Assembly: GCA_024811115.1 (NCBI GenBank)
Contig: JAKOGH010000704.1
Coordinates: 1 to 22,748 of the forward strand
Direction of reading: 5' to 3'
Source: Terana coerulea
Lineage: Eukaryota; Basidiomycota; Agaricomycetes; Polyporales; Phanerochaetaceae
DNA: 22,748 bases
In this document: positions 1-9,285 of the stretch, in pieces
Position numbering within the stretch: the first letter of the stretch is position 1
Layout: each line of letters begins with the position of its first letter
Made by a program: the position numbers and the translations under genes
Notes under the pieces: model-generated
Told to the model about the DNA's origin: nothing
The model's database searches: none
Seen by the model: the letters and a program-made list of their open reading frames with translations, nothing else

Positions 1-161
1 GAGAGGGCTGCCTTATATACAATACTGGGTGGCTGTACTACAAACAGACACAAATAGGTACTCAGGACAATAGACAATAGGCATCACATGGTGGAACCTG
101 GTAGAACAATAGAAGATGAGGAGCAAGAGCGCTTACGGCGTCTATCCGACTCAACACACGG
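1..161 (-). repeat. Truncated LTR-like flank at the window edge
   Basis: No gene is visible. Read on the minus strand, 12-20 gives a TATA-box-like GTATATAAG. The motif (A)ACAATAGA recurs at about 66-81 and 103-112, and the same motif occurs twice inside the LTR that follows (365-378, 405-420). This suggests a piece of a related LTR element cut by the window edge, but no boundary or target duplication can be seen. By eye it does not match the sequence outside the right inverted-repeat arm (17214-17374). It could also be ordinary intergenic DNA. Confidence 0.3.
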
Positions 162-477
162 TGTCAACAACAACTAGTACAACTGTACCAGGTGCGACGC
201 TCTCAACTGGGACGGAACTAATGGTGCAGTCTCCGAGTAACTAGCTGGGAACAGACCAGCTCAAGACTGGCTCTTTCTGTTGCAGACGGTAGCTACTTAT
301 ACATGTGTAGTCCTAAACTGTACAGTACCACCCGGTATCCCTTGTGTATGTACTAGAGCGGTCCAGAACAATAGAGAAACATACTGAAACCACGAAGATT
401 AATGAGAGAACAATAGATAGGGTAGAAGACAGTGGAAATGAAAAGAATACCCTAGAGACGCCCAGAAGTTCATGACA
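162..477 (-). repeat. 3' LTR of the gypsy element
   Basis: A 316-bp direct repeat of 6912-7228, with TGTCA/TGACA ends. It differs from the other LTR by about five substitutions and three single-base indels, roughly 98% identity. On the minus strand a TATA-like TATAAGTA lies at 295-302. Confidence 0.95.
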
Positions 478-489
478 TAACCCCTCTCT
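478..489 (-). other. Polypurine tract next to the 3' LTR
   Basis: On the minus strand this is a purine-rich run, AGAGAGGGG followed by TTA, directly before the first LTR base. This is the expected place and composition for the plus-strand primer of reverse transcription, and it independently fixes the element's minus orientation. Confidence 0.75.
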
Positions 490-790
490 AAGGATTACGT
501 CCGCGCGATCTATAGAACTCGGCGTCTCTATCCGTACGACCTATTTCCCAATTGTATAGCCTGAACCGATATGTCCGATGAACTGACGTTGGGTCGGAAT
601 GCGATAGGGGAATTCGAATAGTCAGAGGACGAGGCGCGCCTCGTACACGCCAGAAAGCATCGATGAGATCTTGACAGTGGTAAGGCTGGATCACGGTTCC
701 ATGTGTACTTGCGCGACCGGTTTCGTGCTTCCATAGAACCTTGTATTTGAGAACCCCTTGTCTAACTTAGCATCTGAATCTCCTCAACTC
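490..790 (-). pseudogene. Chromodomain-like C-terminus of pol (frameshifted)
   Basis: On the minus strand, about 780 down to 640, a run around LKYKVLWKHETG is followed in the neighbouring frame by a TWN or MEP-like segment and then CQDLIDAF. This follows the chromodomain layout in chromoviral integrases, where a hydrophobic-K-hydrophobic-WK strand precedes an E/N-T-W-E-P turn and a helix with L-I-x-x-F. Such domains guide integration toward modified histones. At least two frame changes are needed to read it through, so it is not functional here. The open stretch continues to about 488, just before the polypurine tract. Assignment is by pattern only; a profile search would be decisive. Confidence 0.6.
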
Positions 791-799
791 ATGTTCTTC

Positions 800-1935
800 T
801 TGTCCATCAATCAGATCAGGTACTTCCGGTTCACGTGCCTGAGATTCATAGGAGGGTTCTCGGAATGGTGAGAGCCACATCTCATTGACCGTGGGGTAGA
901 TCTTTCTCCAAGCTTTAGGAAGTTCAAGCTCGTAAGCGAGGCGCCGTGTTTTTGTTTGACTTTGAACGGGCCGTAGCGCTTATTGTCGAGCTTCTTCACG
1001 GTCGATCAGTGGTGATATTAGTCCCTTCAAGCCATACGAGGTCTCCTGGCTTGTATTCACTTGTCTTCCCTTTCCGTCATGGAAGCGCTTCATCGTCTCC
1101 TGTGCTAACCCAATGGCTGCCTGCGTTTCTTCTCGTACTGATTTTATTCGATCCACTTAAGTCTCTCACGGTCTCCTTCTTACTCCGGTAGAGGTTCATT
1201 TCGGAGTTAGTGGTAACCTTGTTGACGAAGAATGGTGTTTGTTCGGTGGAGCTGTTGACCTTGTTGTTGTATGAGAATGATGCGAGAGGTAGCTACTCAG
1301 CCCAATCGGATTGTCGGTAGTTGATGAAGAGTCGGAGGTACTATTCAACTTTAGCGTTAATCCGTTCCGTTTGACTGTCGGTCTGCGGGTGATAGGCTGT
1401 GAGGCATTGGCTTCGATTCCCAGAGACTTATAGAGTTCGGATATGTACTCGTTCTTGAACTCTGCTCTTTGATCGCTAACAATCTTCCGAGGGATGCCAT
1501 GATGGCGACAATATGGTCACGCAGGATTTTGCTCCATCCTTGCGCGTTAAGCTCGATGGTGAGGAATGCAGATTATCTGTTTGGAGAACATACAGACAAT
1601 CACAATGATGGCATCGAATCCTAGTGACGGAGGGAGTGGACCAATCTTGTCGACAGAAATGATCTCCCAGGGTCAAGAGGCAATTTCATTCGGATGGAGC
1701 GGACCGAGTTTGGATCCGGTGTGAACTTTGGTCTTCTGGCAGTCGACACATCCTTCGACGTACTTCCTAATGTCTCTGGCGGATGCGTGGCCACCAGTAG
1801 TTGCGCGTGATCAACTCGTGGGTCTTGTGTTGGCCCGGGTGTCCGATGAGGTACGAGTCGTGGTGATGCTTGATGATCTGTTCGCGAAAGTTTCTGATGT
1901 ACGGGGATGTAGATGCAATCTTTCCAAGTAACCAA
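800..1935 (-). pseudogene. Integrase region of pol (degenerate)
   Basis: The N-terminal zinc-binding part shows a His-rich stretch at about 1800-1890, including HHHDS and IGHPGQHKTH, and then CVDC (1739-1750). The catalytic core has Asp in VDKIGPLP (codon 1649-1651), Asp in SDQRAEF (1472-1474) and Glu in QTERIN (1365-1367). The second-to-third spacing is about 35-36 codons, matching D,D(35)E integrases. The C-terminal part near 811-870 contains KKLDNKRYGPF, resembling the post-core KLxxRxxGPF (GPY/F) motif of Ty3/gypsy integrases. Several frame changes and stops interrupt the reading, including TGA right before the first catalytic segment, so no full-length enzyme can be made. Confidence 0.85.
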
Positions 1936-2031
1936 TCCTTCTTCATCTTCCTTCCAGTCCGTTTCTTTCTTTGCTAGCGCTATTGTAACTACTTTGTCCT
2001 TATTAGCTTTGTGCTTTTTAATATCTATGAG

Positions 2032-2600
2032 CTATTTCGTGGCTGGTCCGTTAATCATGTGTTGATCTATGCTACGTAGAGATAATTCACGGAAGTGTTC
2101 CGGTTTTAGTACTACAATGTCTGTGTTATCGTCCTTTCCATTCTCGTATCCTGACTGTCGCGAGAGTCCATCTGCCTTTCCATTGGTTCGATCGGGTTTG
2201 TGTTGAAGCACGAAATGATACTCAGCCAGTTTGGCACACCAGCGAGCTTGCCGTCGGTTCAGCTTCTGCGGCTTCTGGAAGTATTCCAAGTTCTTGTGAT
2301 CTGTCCAGATCTCGAAGTCTTGCTGAGCGCCCATTAGGTACTGGCGCCATTTGTCGAGTGCCGCCATGATGGACATGAGTTCCTTATCATAGATCTCGTA
2401 GTTGCGCTTGGTAGCTGTGAACGCTTTAGAGAGGAATGCGACAGGCTTCCATTTGCCATCCTGGTGTTGTTCCAGAGTTGCACCGTAGGCAAAGTCCGAA
2501 GTGTCACATTCAATCCAGAACTTGTCCTCATCCGTGGGCATTGCTAGGACTGGAAGCGGAACAGATGCGGTTCTTGAGTTCTTCGAAGGCTTCGGCTTGC
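2032..2600 (-). pseudogene. RNase H domain of pol
   Basis: An uninterrupted stretch reads as gypsy-type RNase H: the first acidic residue in CDTSDFAYGA, Glu in YDKELM, and Asp in WTDHKNLEYF, then the usual tail with RRQARW and the tether end at KADGLSRQ. It would degrade the RNA strand of the RNA/DNA hybrid. It lies one frame away from the RT part. The shift is near 2545-2570, around the RT end LKNRICSA. This is the best preserved pol domain in the copy. Confidence 0.9.
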
Positions 2601-3480
2601 TCGGGGTTCCATACGAATGTGGCATTGCCGGTGAGGAAGGTGAGCGGCTTCGCAATCTTGCCGAAGTCTTTGATGAATTGCCGGTAGAAGTTGGTAAAGC
2701 CGAGGAATGCCTGAATGTCCCGTTTGCACGTGGGCTTCAGCCATTTCCTGACGCCTTCTACTTTGACTAGATCCATCTGGACTTGTCCTTCGGAGATGAT
2801 CATGCCGAGGTACTCGATCTCAAGCTGTTCGAATTTGCACTTCTCTGCCTTGAGGTACAGCCGGTGTTCTCGCATCACATCCAGAACTCGCTGCACAATG
2901 CGACGATGTTCTTTCAGATCCTTGGTATAGATCATGATGTCGTCGATGTAGACCATCACGTGTCCTTCCTGGATTAGATCTTGGAAGATGTCGTTCATTA
3001 TTGTCTGAAACGTGGCTGGCGAATTAGTGAGACCGAAGAACATGACTAGGAGTTCAAAGAGTCCGCAGTTTGTGATGAACACCGCTTTCTCTTCGTCAGC
3101 CTTCCTTGATCCGGGAATGTTGTTGTAGCCCTATCTGACGTCTAGCTTCGTGAAGTACTTGGACTCTTTCAGCTTGTCTACCAGTTCCTGGATCAAAGGA
3201 AGTGGGTAACGATTCTCGATGGTTAAATCGTTAAGCTTGCGGTAGTCCTGTACAGGTCGAAGCGAGCCATCTTTCTTCTTGACAAAGAAAAAAGGAGCTG
3301 CCCAGGGTGACTTAGAAGGGCGGATTCGTCCGGATTGAAGGTTCTCTTCTAAAAAGTCATCTAGCGCTTTCTGTTCATCTAGCATGTGAGGGTACGATTT
3401 TCCTCCCACTGGCGTAGCGCCTGGCGTTAGCTCAATCAGCGTGATCCCACGGGCATCGTTCTGGTAGTGAATCGAAGTTT
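2528..3480 (-). pseudogene. Reverse transcriptase domain of pol, with W-to-stop change
   Basis: Gypsy-type RT is readable in one frame from about 3480 down to 2530. Landmarks are [20 protein letters not shown], the first catalytic Asp in FTKLDVR, FGLTNSPATFQ, the catalytic YIDD (2939-2950), YLGMIIS, and FLGFTNFYRQFI in the connection region. The sole interruption in this stretch is TAG at 3131-3133, between DVR and GYNNI. Relatives have Trp here, so it is explained by one G-to-A change (C-to-T on the plus strand). The same frame continues on both sides of the stop, so it is a point mutation and not an indel. Confidence 0.93.
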
Positions 3481-3699
3481 TCTTTAGCAAAGACGTCCTT
3501 GTACTCGTGATAGTACTCAGGGACAAATTCCTTGAAAGGTTTCTTTGCTTTCTTTGCGTTTTCTTCAATTGCCAGATCCATAGCCACGTTGGCTTTAGCG
3601 CGATGTGGGCGCCGCCTGTTGCGACGTGAGTGCTGCCAGTCAAAAACGAAGATTTGTTCCCCTCCTCAAGATGAGCCTCCGGATCATTCGAGATTTCGT

Positions 3700-4080
3700 G
3701 TTCATCATCCTCAATGCCAATTAAGCGTTGTACATAATTACAGGTGGCTGGACATCTATCGAACTGGAGTGTGCGATCTTTCCAGTTGATTGATGGGTTA
3801 TGTAATTCCAACCACTCATAACCGAGGAAAATGGAAGTATTCCCGAGGTTTGTGACAGCGAATGACATTCGTTCCACGTGATCCTGGATCTTAACTCTGA
3901 GATCGACATATTTGGTGATCGGACCTCCGACATTATGACTGCCATCGGCGTTGTACACTGGGATTGGAACAGGCAATTTGGTTGTTGCAATGCCATGTTC
4001 CTGTACGAATGTTTGATCAATCGATGATCCAGTGCATCCAGAGTCTAATAGAGCTTTTACTGAAAAGGATTCAGAGAGTC
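3700..4080 (-). pseudogene. Aspartic protease domain at the gag-pol junction
   Basis: On the minus strand [13 protein letters not shown] carries the retropepsin active-site D-S-G (Asp codon 4043-4045). It is followed about 85 residues later by [16 protein letters not shown], matching the ILGxxWLxxxNPxIDW end of gypsy proteases. The domain is in the same frame as RT and one frame (-1) from the preceding open stretch that ends at 4057. It would cleave the Gag-Pol precursor. Confidence 0.88.
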
Positions 4081-4524
4081 TAATATAGTGACGATCATTG
4101 GGACATCAATCTGATTGCCTTTTCGGCCTCGGATGTATCTCGGGCGGGTTTTTAATTCTGAAAGGTATATAGTTGCTTCGTTGCGTGACATAGAAGCAAT
4201 ATTTTGGGCGCTTGCTAGCGTGGCATCTACCTGACGCTTTGCATGCACCCATCCTTCCAGGATTTTAACAGCCGTTTCGGCATCGTACGTGGTCCACTGA
4301 TGGATCCACGCCGGAGTCCATGGGACTTCTCTCACCCATTTGGGTTTTAGCACAGGTTCTTTCTCTACTATCAGTGCAGACATGTTTTCTGATAATGAAC
4401 GGAGAATTAAGCACGGTGTTGAACTGCCACGCTGCTCAGCAGACGCCCCTTCAGAATAACATTGTGATGACTGGTCTAACACTATAGTACAACAATAGTT
4501 GAGAAATGATTCTAGGCTCTTCAC
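4057..4524 (-). pseudogene. Gag-to-protease linker open frame
   Basis: A 155-codon open stretch between the zinc knuckle and the protease, with no recognised motif. It includes segments such as PWTPAWIHQW and ends in SLNPFQ, then TAA at 4057-4059. The protease frame enters at -1 within the last few codons of this stretch, at a T run (minus strand; plus 4063-4066). It may be the natural C-terminal part of Gag, or a spacer joined to pol by ancestral frame. The function is unknown. Confidence 0.55.
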
Positions 4525-4567
4525 GTCTGTGCTTTCGCTTGAGCCGCCTGAAAACCCTTGAGAAGCT

Positions 4568-5110
4568 TCATGAATGAGGATTCAACCACGTGATGGATGC
4601 GTTCTCTATTCCATCAGGGAACGAATCAGCTTGAGCCGACGACAGCTTGGGCTTATCGTCCTTCTCATCAGGAAGGTCCGTGAGAGACGCCAGCGCACCT
4701 GACGAGGTTGCTTCGGCAGGGGACAGTCGCGTGACAGGTGTCCCTTCTGATGACAATTGAAACAAAGCCCTTCCTTTCGGGCCCTGTCTAGATTCATCGG
4801 TTGGCCAGCCCCTCTGTAGGTTATGCCCGTTCCATCTCAACGATCTTATCGAGGCGCTTGGGTCTGTGAAGATGCTGCCAGCGCCCTGACTGTGAAGACG
4901 CTGCCAGCGCCCTGACTGTGTGTTTGCGGCTTGGGAGCCGGCTTGTGGGACTGACTGCCCCCGAGGTTCTTCTGGCGTTGGTAGTGCCTCCTCTGGTTCT
5001 CCTCCACATTCTCGGCGATGTGCATGTACGCCGAGTACTGCTTGGGACATCTTCCCAACTTCAGACCGTGTCGAGGACTCACTTTTGGAGAGCTTCATCG
5101 AGGTAGTCAA
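4568..5110 (-). pseudogene. Gag nucleocapsid part with CCHC zinc knuckle
   Basis: The zinc knuckle CFNCHQKGHLSRDC (CX2CX4HX4C, 4723-4764) is the RNA-packaging motif of retroelement nucleocapsid. Upstream is a basic, Gln/Ser-rich linker. The reading switches between at least two frames over 4800-5000. A 26-bp tandem duplication at 4865-4916 lies in the linker and alone breaks the frame. Confidence 0.85.
4865..4916. repeat. 26-bp tandem duplication in gag
   Basis: Two adjacent 26-bp units (4865-4890, 4891-4916) differ at a single position (T versus C). Twenty-six is not a multiple of three, so the duplication shifts the gag reading frame just upstream, in coding order, of the knuckle. Confidence 0.9.
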
Positions 5111-5560
5111 TAAAGATTACTGACTGTTCGTCGAGCTGCTCCTGAAGCGCACCGTACCCTCGCGCGGGAGGCGTACATCTCGAAGCGGGTTCTGAACTCT
5201 CGAACACTCATATTTCCCTGTTTCAGCTCTTTCAGCTTCTGCAGGGCGTCCGAGTGTCGGTCATGCGAGAATTGTTTGACCAGACGCTCTTGGAAAACAC
5301 CCCAATCAGCATGTGCGAAATCAGTGCTTTCGAGATAGGCTTCGGCCCACTCTCCGGCTGACCCGCCCTGCATGTAGGACAGAACAAAGGTAATCTTCGC
5401 TCGATCTGATTGGAGCTTCTTGTGGTGGTTTGGCGAAGATGTTCAGCCTGATTTGTTTCCACCAGGCTTCCTAATCCTTCCAGCTTCCATCGAAGGTGTC
5501 CGGCTTATTCACCAGACCATCGCAATCGCGTTCGTTATTGTCATCATCGTCGCGATCTCG
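5107..5560 (-). pseudogene. Gag capsid domain (frameshifted)
   Basis: Reading from about 5520 down, KPDTFDGS, then EAWWKQIRLNIF, then AGEWAEAYLES, VFQERLVKQF, ALQKLKELKQGNMSVREF and RTRFEMYA follow the fungal gypsy capsid pattern, in which conserved W, F, L and Q-x-x-x-S-V-x-x-F positions fall in a helical domain. The segments lie in three frames, with breaks near 5465, 5375 and 5155. It would form the particle shell. Confidence 0.8.
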
Positions 5561-6315
5561 ATGTCCTCGACCTCCGCCTCCGGGGCCGCCGCCTCCGCCC
5601 TCCGCCGTTACCTCCAAAGGAGGGTCCTCCGGCTGGCGGGCTTTCGGTCGCTTGCCACCACTCATCTCATTTCGAACTCCTGGGGTGCGAATTCCACAAC
5701 GCTGGCAGGTTGATCTTCCACCAGCGTGTGAGCAAGGTTGCTCGGCGCATTCCTTGGTTATGGTTGTGCCTTCCAGGAAGTGGAAATAGATGAGCTTATT
5801 CCCAAGCATCAAACTATTGTGGTTCAGGTCGACGCATGAACAAAGGCTCGTCGTAATTCGTCTTTAAGCCTGTCGTGGTTAGGGTGGCCATTCGCGTCGG
5901 CTATGGATGAGAATTCAATACGCTCGGTGTGATCGGGTAGTAGGGCGTCTCCGTCATCGTGGTCCTCGTTTTCTTTACTGGGCGATGACTTCTCACCTTC
6001 GGATTCAGGGATGATAGGAGATGGAGTGCGTAGAGAATGGAAGTCAACCAGTAACGGCTGAGGGATGACTGCGGGAGTAGGTGGATTGATGCTGGTATCG
6101 TCAGCTTGCACGTAGTATGAGGAGTACTTGCGCTTGGTTTTTAGGCTTACTGCGCAAGTTCCACACTTGACACTTGGATTAGTATCTCCGTGCACACACT
6201 TTGGGTCATGGCACGAATACCACTTGTCATCGTGCTTCTGATAGATCGGTCTCCCACGAGTCGTGGAAAAGTGATGAGGTCGTCCTATACAAGGGCAAGA
6301 ATCGCCTCCAGCCAT
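5471..6315 (-). pseudogene. Gag N-terminal region
   Basis: The first open frame of the element starts with MAGGDSCPCIGRPH at 6315. It runs 163 codons to TGA at 5824, then resumes in another frame from about 5812 to 5471. The first part is Cys/His-rich (CPC, CHDPKC, CGTC). The second carries CQRCG and a Gly-rich, Asp/Arg-rich linker (5530-5600) before the capsid. The ATG is the first long-frame start after the 5' leader. No enzymatic role is implied. The Cys pairs could bind a metal, but this is inference. Confidence 0.6.
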
Positions 6316-6911
6316 ACATGAGTGGAGCCTATTCTAGGCAGCCTGCAATACTCTTCAACCGGAAATGAAGAGCACGAGGATAGAAGTTGTCTCAGAGGAA
6401 TTTGAATTCTCAGCACGTGCTACTACTGATACGGCTACGAGTTACCAGTGTTCTGCTGTTTGATCCCGCTGTGGTCTACCGACTTCTCGGTTGCAGCTTG
6501 ACTCTAAGGGACACGAGCCCAAAGAGCGCCTGTCTCGCCTTCCGATTACCGCTTTTACTAGCTTCCCACACCCAAGGGTGGGCCAAAGGTTCTCAGCCGA
6601 TCAAAGAGCACCGGGTTAGGGTGTCTAAGGTACAGCTCTCTGAGATGAAGCTCGGAACCGTTGAGTTGGATCAATGGGGTACTGATTGGGTAACTAGTCA
6701 GCGTGTGCACGGGGTAATGACACAGGGGATGGTCAATACCGAGGTTCACGAGCCGTCCCCTTGCAGATGATCACGGTCTGATGTATTAGATTCGAAACTC
6801 AATCTACACGATCCTCCTATACAGAACGGACCAGGCAACAGGGTAGGTGTTCTGGGCAGAACAAGTGGAGCAACGAGAGATCGTTGCAGGGGTAGGATAG
6901 TCTCGAGCTTA
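6316..6911 (-). other. 5' leader of the retrotransposon
   Basis: About 600 nt between the 5' LTR and the first gag ATG. It is the expected site of primer binding and packaging signals. A plus-strand open frame at 6387-6770 is antisense to the element and shows no family features, so I treat it as chance. One compact hairpin is annotated separately. Confidence 0.6.
6870..6887. other. Perfect 7-bp hairpin with GAGA loop in the leader
   Basis: GCAACGA (6870-6876) pairs with TCGTTGC (6881-6887) around a GAGA tetraloop on the plus strand (TCTC on the sense RNA). It sits about 25 nt inside the 5' LTR, where retroelement RNAs often carry priming or dimerisation structures. Confidence 0.6.
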
Positions 6912-7228
6912 TGTCAACAACAACTAGTACAACTGTACCAGGTGCGACGCTCTCAACTGGGACGGAACTAATAGTGCAGTCTCCGAGTAACTAGCTGGGG
7001 AACAGACCAGCTCAAGACTGGCTCTTTCTGTTGCAGACGGTAGCTACTTATACATGTGTAGTCCTAAACTGTACAGTACCACCCGGTATCCTTGTGTATG
7101 TACTAGAGTGGTCCAGAACAATAGAGAAACATACGGAAACCACGAGTATTAATGAGAGAACAATAGATAGGGGTAGAAGACAGTGGAAATGAAAAGAATA
7201 CCCTAGAGACGCCCAGAAGTTCATGACA
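6912..7228 (-). repeat. 5' LTR of the gypsy element
   Basis: A 317-bp direct repeat of 162-477 with TGTCA/TGACA ends. As the upstream LTR it should hold the promoter. A TATA-like TATAAGTA is on the minus strand at 7046-7053. It abuts CATGG, the putative target duplication. Confidence 0.95.
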
Positions 7229-7678
7229 CATGGCTCAGCATGATAGGTGGATAGGGGCAGCTGGAGAGAGCTCTGGCTCTCTGTGCAGCTCGGGCACCAC
7301 CCACTTGATGCTATCACGGCTTTATTCGTCAAAACTCTAATACCATCACTGCAATAACTGACCGAGAGTGTCTAGACAGCCGAGAAGGCAGTATATTGCA
7401 TCTGAGACAGCCAAGGCAAAGGGAAAAGTCAAGAAGTAAGGCTGCAGACAGCAGCCACAACTGCCTTCCCTCAGGCGGGCATGTAGCTGAGCAGACGACC
7501 TGCCTAGTCTCCCTAGGCAGAGTAGACAGACTACATCGAAAGGAATCCTGGCGGCTCTTACCGATTACGCCAATTTGCAGGTTTGACGCTCAATTTCCGT
7601 ATTCGGAAAGGCTTCCGATCAGCCCATAAGACGCTTGCACGGATTCTACTCCTCGGACCAATTCTACTACTTGCAACA

Positions 7679-8469
7679 AAATTATAAGGCCGCATTTTAT
7701 GCAGCAAGGCCCGATACTGCCAATACAGCAGATTATATATCGTTAGCCGTACCCAAAAACCCCGCCCTGCCCGGCTGTGGCGCTTGCTCCACCTGGACAG
7801 CACAAGTGCCTCTCGGGCGTCCTGGGGCGAAGCGGCCTGCCTGGCCTTGCCAGCACTCATGCATGCCGGCACTGACAAGAAAATTACTGCAAACAGCATG
7901 GATAAGATTTCTAGACCAGTGCACCTACTCAGATGAACTTGCAAAAGCGCCCTGAGTGCGTTCAAGGGCTATTGCTCGTGAGTAGACCTGCTGCCACGGG
8001 ACGCTGGCCTGGCGCTTGGTGGCTTTGTGAGGTGGTAAGCGCGGCTGGCTCCACATTCCGACTGAGGGCGAATTTTTTGGATACGGCTAACGATATGCAA
8101 TCTGCTGTAAGTCCCTCGCTATCCGGGGATAACAATGCGCAGCTTTAGAGCACCAGTAACTCCACCTCATGCATTATGTAAACCTCTTGATTGAAATCCT
8201 CGGAAAGAACAGATTGATTCCATGGTGTGAACAGTGGCCTCCCAAATGCACAGCATAACATGAAGGCGTAGCAGATATGGTGGGAAGAGGAATGAGACAC
8301 AATGGAGACAATGTACAGTGAACAAGTTTGCCGTAAGGAAATGAACAATAACGAAGGAGCCACGTGTGGACCACGTGAAATGCCACGTTGTTTGCCAGAT
8401 CTTGCAAAGATTGCAGGGGCCCTAATCAACTATCGATACGGTAAGACCCTCAACCTAAAGGTATCGGGA
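7679..8469. other. 791-bp segment absent from the right arm
   Basis: The left arm reads TTGCAACA, then this segment, then ATTGGTGAAAG. The right arm, reverse-complemented, reads TTGCAACATTGCTGAAAG without it. It contains the 382-bp TIR element at 7726-8107. The other ~409 bp have no clear TIR and no convincing target duplication (at most ATT/AATT at both ends). A deletion from the right arm is as likely as an insertion here. Confidence 0.7.
7726..8107. mobile_element. Non-autonomous TIR element (MITE), Tc1/mariner-like
   Basis: A 382-bp element flanked by TA on both sides (7724-7725, 8108-8109). Its ends are inverted copies of about 43 bp. Both begin CAGCAGATT, share ATATCGTTAGCCGTA, and continue YCCAAAAA. 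The few mismatches are mostly C/T. A TA duplication with ends starting CAG is the Tc1/mariner (pogo/Fot1) pattern. No transposase frame is present, so movement would need a partner in trans. The interior is G+C-rich compared with its surroundings. Confidence 0.82.
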
Positions 8470-9276
8470 ATTGGTGAAAGAGTTATGGTGAGTGGCAACC
8501 TGCTTGCCTCTTTCTCATGAGAGGCTGGAACTCTTTCAGCACCCATCTTTATTATTTCTCATGTCCGAAGCGGCTGATAGAAACTCTGGTGAGTACCTCA
8601 GCCCTTGAACCTGAATGCTGTCCAAGTCAACTTCACGTCTAGTAAGTTACAGTCTGTCTGCCAACTCTAACAAAAGGCACTAAAAAATTACTCCGGTCTG
8701 GAAACTGAGTACGTGGCTTCCCAGCAATATTGTTTCACAACATGCCCTTGATCTTTGGTGCAGACATATCCCCCAACCTCGCCCACCTCTGCACGTACTA
8801 GCACCGGGATACAGGAATTCTTATGAGGGCTTGCACCGCTGTTGAAGCACCGCAATTTGAATATCAACCGGATGGCATACAACATGGAGCTCAGAGTATG
8901 ACCAGAGTTTGTTATGCCGGTGTCCCTACGGCGTGCAGGGTGCAGCTGTCACGCAGGGTAGCGCTTCAGGGTGGGGTATTACAACTCAATAAAGATGTCT
9001 CAGATCCCAGATCAGTGCGCAGTCAGTGCTTTGCGGTTGTGCTGACTCAACAGCCGGCCACACGCACACACAAGGCACGCGCAACTCTGCGATTCTGCTC
9101 ACCCACTCATAAGTTCTGACCATGCACCGACTCCAAATGTCTGTACTGATATTCTATACACAACTTAGATTCCGCTTCTGTCCTCACGCTGCTACACAGA
9201 CGACCAAGCTAGGTACATATTTGCATCTTATCCCTGTCCAGCTACTAACAGATGAACACTAGTTAGGACAGGAGCA

Positions 9277-9285
9277 CAAGGAGAG
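9277..9285. repeat. Left target-site duplication of the MULE-like element
   Basis: CAAGGAGAG here is repeated exactly at 10068-10076. The right arm has a single equivalent at 15944-15952 (reverse complement CGAGGAGGG), which is the empty site. Confidence 0.88.

Larger units (their letters stand above)
162..7228 (-). mobile_element. Ty3/gypsy chromovirus LTR retrotransposon, degenerate
   Basis: This is a full-length 7.07-kb LTR retrotransposon transcribed on the minus strand. Near-identical LTRs (162-477, 6912-7228) both begin TGTCA and end TGACA. A purine tract borders the 3' LTR. The flanks CACGG (157-161) and CATGG (7229-7233) differ by one C/T and fit the usual 5-bp Ty3/gypsy duplication. 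Reading from high to low coordinates, gag is followed by a CCHC knuckle, protease, RT, RNase H, integrase and a chromodomain-like tail. Integrase after RNase H is the Ty3/gypsy order, and the tail points to the chromovirus branch common in fungi. Many frameshifts and at least one in-frame stop make it non-autonomous as read. No sequence clearly complementary to a tRNA 3' end was recognised just inside the 5' LTR. Confidence 0.95.

Noticed and set aside
5420..5789. Plus-strand open frames over gag
   Set aside because: They are antisense to the Gly/Asp-rich gag linker and reflect its biased composition.
8688..8885. Open frame conserved in both arms (with 16280-16546)
   Set aside because: The two versions are similar only because the arms are repeats. 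Of the changes in the shared 65 codons, about six alter the amino acid, so there is no sign of selection on protein.
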